Shown: piece by piece, positions 40,291 through 49,400 of the stretch
How positions within the stretch are numbered: position 1 is the first letter of the stretch
How the letters are laid out: the number at the start of each line of letters is the position of its first letter
NCBI GenBank assembly: GCA_045638525.1
Contig: JAZUBQ010000001.1
Coordinates: 62,001 to 126,000 of the forward strand
From: SIG452 sp045638525
Lineage (GTDB): Bacteria > Bacillota > Clostridia > UMGS1840
Length of the DNA stretch: 64,000 nucleotides
Reading direction: 5' to 3'
Translations under genes and position numbers: made by a program
Notes under the pieces: model-generated
Databases searched by the model: none
What the model was told of the DNA's origin: nothing
Seen by the model: the letters and a program-made list of their open reading frames with translations, nothing else

Positions 40291-43083
40291 TTAGTCAACA
40301 TATTCTACAGCAATGTAGTTAATATTGGTAAGACCGCCGTAATAAACAGTGGTGCCTGCTGCGATGTCAGCCGCACTTAAGTTTACCTGTTCTATTTTAC
40401 CGTTTTTAATCTTAATACCAACGATTCTGCAGTTGGTACCCAGGTGGTAAGCACCACCATTTTCTAAGAACATTCTGTAGCTGGTAATCTTTTTCACAAC
40501 ACCTTTGTTCAGGTCATAACCAAGCTGTTCGTACCAATCTTCCATAACTTCACTTTCAGCAACCGCTTCAACAGAAGTGATATAGATACCGTTATCACAG
40601 AACAGCGCACCGCTCATGTAATATACTCTCATACCTTCTTCTAAGGTAGCGGGGAAAGGTCCGGATACAGTTTCGTCATAGCTTTCCGGAATCCATTCAG
40701 GTTTAATTGCGATGGAATCCAGAGTCCATTTGGTGTCACCGTTATCTAAGATAACTTCATAGTAACGTTCGTCGTCTTCTGCATTATATTTTTCGGTAAC
40801 GCTATCGATAACAGAATCTTCGTCACCCTGATGTCTGTAGATCTTATCGGTGTTTCCGTATAAGAACCAGAACTGAGGATGAGAGGTTCCGGGTTCCGCA
40901 AACATAGCAACATTTACTCTCATACCATTTTGATCGGTAAAGGGACCATGTGCCAGTAAGGTATCGTAGCTCACTTCTTCAACATGCATTTTTCCGCCTT
41001 TGTTGGACAGAACGATGAATCGTTCATTATGGATGTTGAATCTGGAGAAAGTGCTGTTTAAAGCACCGATACCACCGGTATGGCTGATGGGGAAATAAAC
41101 ACCACGGAAGTCACCAACAAAGTGGTCTAAGGGAACGTCTTTTGCGGGAAGACGGGGAATAACAGCTACTAATTCTTCTTTAGTTGCAGTATCCAGATAA
41201 CTTACTTCGTGTTCTTCACCATAGAACAGATAGAAATCAGGATCCGCAATTCTGGTGATTTCGCCGTCTGCATTGATGGTGAATTTGTAAAGTCCGTCAG
41301 CTGCATTCATTCTGTGGATATCAAAGGGGTCTATGATGATATCTTCCCAGTGTAAAGCGGCAGCAGCAATGGATTCTTTGGTGCTAAAGACTCTCTGTGC
41401 ATGTTCTACAATTTTAGAAGAACCGATGATATCAGTGGGAAGAATGATGGTTTCTTCTGCTACTTCAGGATAGATTTTCTGAACTTTAATTTTAATATCG
41501 TCGAATCCTTTCTGGAAAGAACCGATGATATAAGCAGTAAATTCATTTTTTGCCTGTAAGTCGCCGCTTCTTGCGATGTAACGAATGTTATCAAAAATAT
41601 CTACATAGCAGATAACTTCGTTATCGTAGAATCTTTCCAGATTGTCCTGTGTGTAATCCTCGCCATTTTCAGAAGCATAAATTTCTGCTGCACCGTCGCC
41701 ATCGTTATCGGTAATGGGGTAGAAACGGTTTCCGATTTCAATTTCGTCATCGGCAAGACTTGAGAAGTTACCAACAACGGTTTTTTCGGAAACTACAACT
41801 ACCAGAAGATCATCAGACTGATAGTAGTAGAACAAGCTACCGGGTTTAATCTGGGTACGGTCAGTGCTTCTGCCGCCGATGATAACCATAATGTCATCAT
41901 ATTCGCCGATTCTTTTTACTCTACCAACAGATTCACCTTTGAGGTAGGAAATGTAGCTGTTGTTAACTTCGGTTACCATACCTGCTTCTTCTAAGTTCCA
42001 GGTTTCGATGAAGGTAACTTTATTGTTGATTAAAACAATTTTTGCATATTTTCCTGCTAATTTCACAGGAGTACGGGTCAGTTCGCCATTGTAGCTTACG
42101 GTTGCGCCTTCTGCAATTTTGTATTCTTTTTCATCGCGGTTTAATTCGATTTCATCTACCAAATGCAGAGCATATGCATTATCAGCATTGGTGTCGTTGT
42201 TTACGCTGTAGATTACATCGTAGAACACTTCCACATTTTTCTGAGGTGCAATGTAAATCATCATACCGTTTCTATCAGTCCAGATTTCAACAGGGATATT
42301 ACGGTAGAAGTTTAAGTCGATTTTGCCGTTGGTTGCAAAGTCATAGTTGGTACCAACAGTCAACAGTTCGGGGTTGGTTTCGGAAACGTTTTTGGTGATG
42401 TTAACTTTTGCCATCTGAGACTGATGGTTTACTTCAACAATAGAACCATAGTAACGGGAAACGCCAAAATACTGAGACAGAATGGTCTTTTTATCGCCGG
42501 TGTTTTCCATATTTACGTTACCGTATGCATCGTAAGTATAGTTATATGCAGCGATATCTGCAGTTAACAGATTGTAAATCATCTGACGGAACTGTTTTAC
42601 GGTAACGGTGTCGTAAGTTTTTACTTCAACGTCACGATATAAACGCAGAGCGTTAACAGTTTTTAAGTTACCTTCTTCGCCACCGCCATTTACATTTGCA
42701 ATGGTTTCATAGGACAGTAATTTAATTACCGCAGCATTGAAATCATGGAAGCTGATGGGATCGTTGGGTAAAAACAGGTTTCCTTCAGAAGGTAAGAAAC
42801 CGTTTACGGTTGCATAGTAAATGTAACCGGAATCTTCGTCTTCCGCACTAACATCTACAAATTCAGTGTCTCTGGGGTCCACTTCTTCATTGATTAAAAT
42901 GTTGGTAATTGTGTAAGCAAAATCTCTACGAGTTACCAAACTGTCAGAATCTACGGAACAAGATGCAGGTAAAATGCTGAAATTGGACATAACATCACTT
43001 GCACCGGCTGCCGAAGAGACAACCGGGAAGCAACTGAGAATTAATGCCAAAATCAAAAATAAAATTGTACCTTTTCTCATCAT
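40291..43083 (-). CDS. Secreted protein with degenerate N-terminal SLH-like repeats
   Basis: 930 aa. Signal peptide 1-25 (MMRKGTILFLILALIL, cleavage near SSAAG). Residues about 45-190 look like two or three degenerate SLH repeats: LVTRRDFAYTITNIL, FVDVSAEDEDSGYIYYATVNGFL, PNDPISFHDFNAAVIKLLS, with the usual ITR motif altered. The remaining 740 residues are beta-rich and not recognised; short phrases such as GNFSSLADDEIEIGNRFYPI and CYVDIFDNIRYIARSGDL suggest repeated beta modules. The start ATG overlaps the stop of the SLH gene upstream (ATGA), implying translational coupling and a partner role. Terminator follows. Could be an S-layer or wall-surface component. Confidence 0.72.
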   Translation of the reverse strand: MMRKGTILFLILALILSCFPVVSSAAGASDVMSNFSILPASCSVDSDSLVTRRDFAYTITNILINEEVDPRDTEFVDVSAEDEDSGYIYYATVNGFLPSEGNLFLPNDPISFHDFNAAVIKLLSYETIANVNGGGEEGNLKTVNALRLYRDVEVKTYDTVTVKQFRQMIYNLLTADIAAYNYTYDAYGNVNMENTGDKKTILSQYFGVSRYYGSIVEVNHQSQMAKVNITKNVSETNPELLTVGTNYDFATNGKIDLNFYRNIPVEIWTDRNGMMIYIAPQKNVEVFYDVIYSVNNDTNADNAYALHLVDEIELNRDEKEYKIAEGATVSYNGELTRTPVKLAGKYAKIVLINNKVTFIETWNLEEAGMVTEVNNSYISYLKGESVGRVKRIGEYDDIMVIIGGRSTDRTQIKPGSLFYYYQSDDLLVVVVSEKTVVGNFSSLADDEIEIGNRFYPITDNDGDGAAEIYASENGEDYTQDNLERFYDNEVICYVDIFDNIRYIARSGDLQAKNEFTAYIIGSFQKGFDDIKIKVQKIYPEVAEETIILPTDIIGSSKIVEHAQRVFSTKESIAAAALHWEDIIIDPFDIHRMNAADGLYKFTINADGEITRIADPDFYLFYGEEHEVSYLDTATKEELVAVIPRLPAKDVPLDHFVGDFRGVYFPISHTGGIGALNSTFSRFNIHNERFIVLSNKGGKMHVEEVSYDTLLAHGPFTDQNGMRVNVAMFAEPGTSHPQFWFLYGNTDKIYRHQGDEDSVIDSVTEKYNAEDDERYYEVILDNGDTKWTLDSIAIKPEWIPESYDETVSGPFPATLEEGMRVYYMSGALFCDNGIYITSVEAVAESEVMEDWYEQLGYDLNKGVVKKITSYRMFLENGGAYHLGTNCRIVGIKIKNGKIEQVNLSAADIAAGTTVYYGGLTNINYIAVEYVD

Positions 43084-46000
43084 ATATCTAACACCTCCAT
43101 CATAACATAAATGATTTTTGCAGTCTGTGCTCTGGTTGCATTAACGCCGGGAGCAAAATTGCCGTCCAGACCGCCAATTGCACCAATTTTTTCCATTGCC
43201 AGAACTGCAGTTTTTGCATAATCTGCAATGATTGCAGAATCGTTGAATGTTGCGTTACCTGCAGGCATATTGATACCTAACAGCTGGAAGGTTCTGTAAA
43301 CCATAACGGTCAGATCCTGACGGGTAACCTGTTTGCCTAAGCCAAAGGTTCCGTCTGCATAACCTTTTACAATACCCAGTTCCTGAGCGGTTGCAATGTA
43401 AGAAGTTGCCCAATGTCCTGCCGGAACGTCAGCCAGGTCAGAAACTGCACTTGCTTTATGAGAACCGATTGCGTTCACCAGCATTTTTACAACTTCTTCA
43501 CGGGTAACATCAGACAGAGGACGGAATTTTTTGTCTTCGGGTTGTGCAATGATTCCTTTTGCTGCTAAGGTTTGAACCATATCCTGAATTTCAGGATCAT
43601 CAGCAACGTCATCAAAGAAGTATTTGGAAGTGTTTTCGTCAGTTTCTTCTACTTTTTCTTTCGGAGGAGCAACATATCCGCCACCGCCTCCGCCACTGCT
43701 ACCGCCGGAAGAAGCAGGTCTTTGAGGACTGGTAGTAGGTTTACGGATAACAGATACATTAAAGCTGGGCTCTGTTACATCGTCCTCCAGTGTAACAGAT
43801 GATAAGTTAACATTAACACGAATATCATACTCTTTTTCATTTTTTGTTTTTTGGATACGATATCCGACACCAACGGCATCAATTTCAAATGCACAGTCAG
43901 AAACTGTGGTAGCAGGAGCAGTGAGGTAAATATCTCCAATGTCTTCAATCTTCTTGTCAGAAGATGCGTCAAACATGAAGGAACATGCCGCTATCATCGC
44001 TTCCTGATCATACCATTCAACATAAATTTCGTCTCTGCTTGCCGCAGAATCGGTGGAACAGGTGAGGAAACTTTCGAGTTCATCCAAAGAACGAGTTCCG
44101 ATAAAGTCTGGGTCTAATTTTAAATACACACAAACAATATAAACTCTGTCCTGAGGAACAGTAAACTTAATTGGAAGGTGAACAGCACCGTTTTCATAGA
44201 TAGTTGTCGGAATTTCTTCAGCAATCTTAGCGCCGGTACCAGCAACTTCTTCACCGATTAAAATAGCTACATCCAACCAGTACTCTACCGTATATACGAA
44301 GTATGCTGCTGTATTAACAGGTACTTCTCCGGCGATACATGCTGCAACAGCTTCTTTCTCCACATCGCTTAAAAAGTCAATTTTTTCTGCAATATAGGCA
44401 GGGAACAACGCTTCACATACTTCCGGTTTAGAAAAGTAGTTATTAATAATATAATCAATGCTGGTTGCCTGATTCAGTTTTTCCAATAACAGAATTTCGT
44501 CATAGGCAGGAGCCACGTCTTTTACGGAAGTGAATGTGGCCTGCTGGAAATGTTGCAAAAAGTGACCTACATTATCAAATTCATTTTCATGATAGAATAC
44601 ATCTTGCTCAGTCAATGTATCAAAATCATCTTGGTATTTCTCTTCCGGAATCAGCAATGCTGCACCGTATTGTGCTAAAATAGCTTTTACATCATCGGGA
44701 GTGTCTGCATTTGCAAATAATCCCAGAATTATTCTTTCATCTTCTTCAGATACATAACCTACCAATGCATTAGCGCTTGCACCATATTCAGAGATAACGG
44801 TGTAGGTATACGCATTTGCAACGGTACCTTCTGCGATGTTAAATTCTGCGGTAAATGCACCGTCATCGCCGGAAGTTACAGTTGCAACTTCTTCACCGTC
44901 AGGAGAGGTAACAGTTACGATTCTTCCTTTGATACCGTGACCGGTAGAACCATATGCGATACCTTTGATGGTTACAGCTTCATAACGAGATTCAACTTCA
45001 GTAACTTCAACAGCGTCCAAAGCGTCATCGGAAGAATAATCACCGGTGGTGAAGGTGTAGGTTCTGTCTTCCAAAACAGTTTCATCGTTTGCACCACGTA
45101 AACCGGTTACTTCTAAGGTATATTCGGTTTCGTAATCTAAGGTTTCTAAGAAAGAAACGATTACGTTTGCACCATCAACGTCAACAGCAACGGGAACTTC
45201 CACTCCGCCTACAGTTAAAGTAGCAGCTACGGTATCCTTCATAACGTCGTTGAAAATAAGAGTTAAGTTGTCAGTATCTCTTGCAACGGTATCACCATCA
45301 GAGAAGGATTCGCTGTCCAAACTGGTTTCGTAGGGAGAAACATATTCAACCTTCGCCCAAGCCAGGCTGTAAGCGGTGAAACCATTTAATGTCAGCGTAT
45401 ATTCACCTTCGGTTAAGGGGAATACCGCTAAGTCGGTGTACTCATACTCGGTATTATTTACGGTTGCAGTTTTTACATCGCTGCCAAAATCAGCAGACAC
45501 GTGATTGTCGCCACTTGCTTTACCCATTACGGATACTTTATATTTACCGTCAACGGGAATATTCATTTCATAGGTAACAGTGCTAACTTCTGCCTGATTG
45601 TACCCATCATCATAAGATACGGTTAAATCTTCGCTTTCACTGATACCTTCTACGGGAACTAACCATTTTACCATAGAAGTATCTGCTTCTTCATCCAAAG
45701 TCAGAGTTAAGGTTCTGAAGTTGATATAGGAACCACCTTTGTTATCTACATAAATGTGGTTCAAACCTTCTTCCAGGTACACATAACCTAAGTCGGTAAT
45801 ATCTTTATATCCATACTGGTTACCGGTTTTGGCAAGTTCTTTTTCAATGATGGACTTTTCAGTACGAATATAAACATAAGTACCGTTCTGAGCACCAACA
45901 GCAGCGTTCATATCCACAGAATAATAACCTGCAACGGGAGCTTCCACTTCAAATCTTACCCATTCTGTTGCCACAATGTTTAAGCCGGCATTGGTTGCAG

Positions 46001-46253
46001 AAGACCACACTTCTAAGGGAGCGTAAGCTTTGTTTTTGTTAGAAGAACTATCCAGACCTGAGTTTGCATTTGCGTTTCCGGCACTGGTTTCATAGTATAG
46101 CTCACCTTGTCTTTGCAGTAAACCACCATAGGTTAATAAGTCCGTATAGGACACAGTAATGGATGCTGATGCCATAGCCGGAATTACAAAATTCACTGCC
46201 ATAACAGTCAGCGTAAGTGCTAAAGCAAGCACTCGTTTCAAATTACGGTTCAT
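43080..46253 (-). CDS. S-layer-homology (SLH) surface protein
   Basis: 1057 aa from the ATG at 46251-46253, 7 bases after AAGGAGG (an in-frame TTG two codons earlier is too close to it). Signal peptide 1-30. Residues about 35-190: binding-like module with YLEEGLNHIYVDNKGGSYINF; about 200-310: a second beta module; about 315-405: Big_5-type Ig-like domain (FSDGDTVARDTDNLTLIFNDVM); about 415-500: carboxypeptidase-regulatory-like fold; about 505-640: helical module(s) shared with the upstream genes; Gly/Ser hinge near 870 (SSGGSSGGGGGGYV); C-terminal 160 residues: three SLH domains (FFDDVADDPEIQDMVQTLAAKG, FGLGKQVTRQDLTVMVYR, NFAPGVNATRAQTAKIIYVM). SLH domains bind pyruvylated wall polymer. Best candidate for a wall-anchored member of the array. 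Confidence 0.85.
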   Translation of the reverse strand: MNRNLKRVLALALTLTVMAVNFVIPAMASASITVSYTDLLTYGGLLQRQGELYYETSAGNANANSGLDSSSNKNKAYAPLEVWSSATNAGLNIVATEWVRFEVEAPVAGYYSVDMNAAVGAQNGTYVYIRTEKSIIEKELAKTGNQYGYKDITDLGYVYLEEGLNHIYVDNKGGSYINFRTLTLTLDEEADTSMVKWLVPVEGISESEDLTVSYDDGYNQAEVSTVTYEMNIPVDGKYKVSVMGKASGDNHVSADFGSDVKTATVNNTEYEYTDLAVFPLTEGEYTLTLNGFTAYSLAWAKVEYVSPYETSLDSESFSDGDTVARDTDNLTLIFNDVMKDTVAATLTVGGVEVPVAVDVDGANVIVSFLETLDYETEYTLEVTGLRGANDETVLEDRTYTFTTGDYSSDDALDAVEVTEVESRYEAVTIKGIAYGSTGHGIKGRIVTVTSPDGEEVATVTSGDDGAFTAEFNIAEGTVANAYTYTVISEYGASANALVGYVSEEDERIILGLFANADTPDDVKAILAQYGAALLIPEEKYQDDFDTLTEQDVFYHENEFDNVGHFLQHFQQATFTSVKDVAPAYDEILLLEKLNQATSIDYIINNYFSKPEVCEALFPAYIAEKIDFLSDVEKEAVAACIAGEVPVNTAAYFVYTVEYWLDVAILIGEEVAGTGAKIAEEIPTTIYENGAVHLPIKFTVPQDRVYIVCVYLKLDPDFIGTRSLDELESFLTCSTDSAASRDEIYVEWYDQEAMIAACSFMFDASSDKKIEDIGDIYLTAPATTVSDCAFEIDAVGVGYRIQKTKNEKEYDIRVNVNLSSVTLEDDVTEPSFNVSVIRKPTTSPQRPASSGGSSGGGGGGYVAPPKEKVEETDENTSKYFFDDVADDPEIQDMVQTLAAKGIIAQPEDKKFRPLSDVTREEVVKMLVNAIGSHKASAVSDLADVPAGHWATSYIATAQELGIVKGYADGTFGLGKQVTRQDLTVMVYRTFQLLGINMPAGNATFNDSAIIADYAKTAVLAMEKIGAIGGLDGNFAPGVNATRAQTAKIIYVMMEVLDI

Positions 46254-46328
46254 AAGCAATCCTCCTTAATTTGTTTGCGTGTAATTTGATATATGAAAAT
46301 AATTTTTTTACACAAAATCGGGGTTCCC

Positions 46329-46356
46329 CGGGCAGAGGATTTCAGCCCTCTGCCCG
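46329..46356 (-). other. Intergenic hairpin between 1933-aa and SLH genes
   Basis: 10-bp GC-rich stem CGGGCAGAGG/CCTCTGCCCG with an 8-base loop, then a second small GGGG-AA-CCCC hairpin and ATTTTGTG on the minus strand. Either a weak terminator or an mRNA-processing or stability hairpin. Confidence 0.55.
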
Positions 46357-46439
46357 AGAAACAGTTTTTAAAACGTCAACACTAAGAAGTCATTGGTACC
46401 TGCGAAAAAGCAGTCCGATTAGTTCTTTGCCAAAATCCC

Positions 46440-49400
46440 TTAGTTTGCAGGGATATCCATCATACGCATGGTTCTCCAGGTGGGATATTCGCTGATAGTA
46501 TTGAGTACGGTTTTGTCTTCCAAACCTGCTTCCGCCATAATTCTCTGTGCTGTGGTGGACCAGGTGGATACTCTGTAGGAATTACCTTTTAAGGCAACAT
46601 CCTTGGTGCTGGTTCCGTTGGTGCCAAAAATTTTAGCAGGGTCACGGCCGTCAGTATGATTGTAACCGGCAAAACAGTTATTGATATTTACAAGTTGTCT
46701 TGCAAAGAACCAATATTCGCTACTATTGTCATAAGCCCCGGTTACCACGTTATCACAAACGTTGGTATAACCGGTACCCTGGTCAAAGTAGATACCGGGA
46801 GCTTTGATCTGACCCGGATCGATTACATAGTTATCGTTAATCTGAGTTCCGCGGAGATTACCTAAGGTGTAGATGTGTGCACCGTCACCCATGGTCTGCA
46901 TTACATTGTCAATCTTGTTGTAGGAGATGTTGTGATTACCGCAGTCAACGGGATCATCATATCCCCAACCCCAACCAACAACAATACCGGAATAAGAGGT
47001 ATCTTTAATATCGTTGTGGTGAATGTTTGCATTGCCCACATAATATACGGAAATTGCAGTTAAGCCCTGGAATTCCTGAGCTGTACGGCGGAAAATGTTG
47101 TTGTCAATTTCAATATTTTTACAACGCTCAGTGGAAGCAGCTGCGGAGTTACCGTCTCTGTAGTCACCGAGTACAACGCCGGTTCCTGCAATATCGTGGA
47201 AATAGCTACCGGAAATCTGAGAGTTGGAAACGCCTTCTTCAAAGATCAGGGCGCTAGATCCCATAGATGCAAATTCACAGTTTTTAAATACCAAAGAATC
47301 TGCATATTTTGCCACGATCTGTGCAGGGAACATATGCTGACCGTAGTAGGTTTCACCGCCTAATCTCCATTCGTCGGTCTGGTTGAATGCTGCACCTTTT
47401 ACGGTAAAGTCGTCATATCCGCCATAACGGAAGGAAATTCCATCAAATTCTAAGTTGGTAACTTTGTTATTACTGCCAACACCGGTGATATTCATCATAC
47501 CGTCGGTTACTGCGCACCAGGTTTCAACGGTTGCCATATTTTCCTCGGCGTAGGGATAGTAGTACATTTTGCGAGCTTCTTTATCGAAGTAGAACTCACC
47601 AGGTTTATCTAACAGTAAGAGAGAGTTTTCGATATAGAATGATGCGCCTTGATCAGGAGTAATGGTAGATGTGTGTAAACCGGGGATACAGAATGCATTA
47701 TAATAGGGGTAAGTGGTATAAACGTATGCATTGCTGCCGCTGTATTCGATTCTGTCTAAGGGGAAACGGTGATTTGCCCACTGCAGGCTGAATACAATCT
47801 GCATTCTGGAAGCCTGAACTTCGGTCTGCTGGTCTAAACCTTTTGGGAAGTCTTTATTGCCACCGGAAAGGGACAACAGAATACCGTCAGTTACATGAGA
47901 ATCATTTTTCTTTTCAGCAGGATCCATCAGTGCACCGGAGAACAGATTTTCAGTTCTTGCCATAGTTGCCTGATAGCCGTTTACAAACAGTGCTCTGGTT
48001 TCACGGGTAGAGGTAGATGCTACATAGTAGTTCTTGCCATCTACCTTGCTCCATTTACCGGTTAAGTCTTCACCGCCGGAGAGAACAGGTTTATTATTCT
48101 TATCTTCTGCACGGATGATAACTTTGTGACCGTTTTTACCACTCATGGTGGGGTCGATTTCAATCGCAACGGAGCTTTTGTAAGTACCGGGAGCAACATT
48201 GATGATGATGTCGCCGGTCATATCAGCATTGATGGTTTTTACAATTTTCAGTGCATTTGCCAGGTTGTTTACGGGAGCTTCCTTGGTACCTGCATTGGTA
48301 GATTTACCGGTAGTTGCAACATAAATTTCGCGGTAAGGGGTGCCGTAAACTTCTTTTGCATAGGGAGCTGCTTCTGCCAAATCAGCCATTGCCAGAACTT
48401 TCAGAGTGCAACCTGCAGAAAGTTCAGTGAACGCTGCACTTGCCAATCCGCCTTCTCTTGTCATAGGACTGATTGCTACCAGTTTGTTGCCGCTATAAAC
48501 TGCAGCAATTAAGGTAACCTCGGAAGGAATGTTGATACAATCCATAGACACATATGCGGTGCCTTCGGGCAACTCGCTAACTTCCTGACCGGAAGCATTC
48601 TTCACGATCACGGTGGGATCTACGATACATTCGTTGTAAGCTTCCAGCATTTCGGCTGCAGTTTCGTAGTTTTTACCAACCATATTCCAGAAGGACATGG
48701 GTGCATATACGTGATTTACAGTGTCTGCATTCACGTCGATGTTTGCAGCTTCGCCGTATTTTTCCAGAAGATCAAATGCACCTTCCGCGGTGGTAATATC
48801 TTTGAAATCGTGAATCAGATGATAATACATAGAATTTGTGTCTTCCAACACGATAGAATCAAAATAGAAGGTATCGCAGTAGAACACAAATTTTAAGGTG
48901 TGAGTACCTGCATCCAGGTGGAGCTGTGCTACTTCTTCCTGCTGGTATGCCCAGGTGGTTCCGCTTCTGTCATTATCAAAATGCATGGTAGCGTAATCCA
49001 CTAAGGTATTATCCACATACAAGTCAAAGTTTACATCTTTCCAAGCAGCACCCACCATATTCAGATTGTAAACAGTTTCCTGCGCCACATCTAAGGTGTA
49101 AGCTGCTTCGGTGTACATATCGGTCATTTTCAGACCGTTTTTGCCGTTGTAGGTAGCTTGTTCGGTTAATGCGGTGGAAACGGAATCTTCCGCTTCAATT
49201 ACGGTGTATAAGTTGGCGTTGGAAACGTCGGGAAGGATGGGAGCGGGAGTTGCAGTCGGAGCTGCATTGCTGCTTCCGCTGAAGACTTTCAAGTTTTGTA
49301 AGTTCATCTGGGGACCCCAAGTTTCGTGGTCTGCCAGACCGTCTTCCCCATCAGTCATGGAAAGACGAAGCGCAGTTACGGTTGCGATGGAAGAACCGGT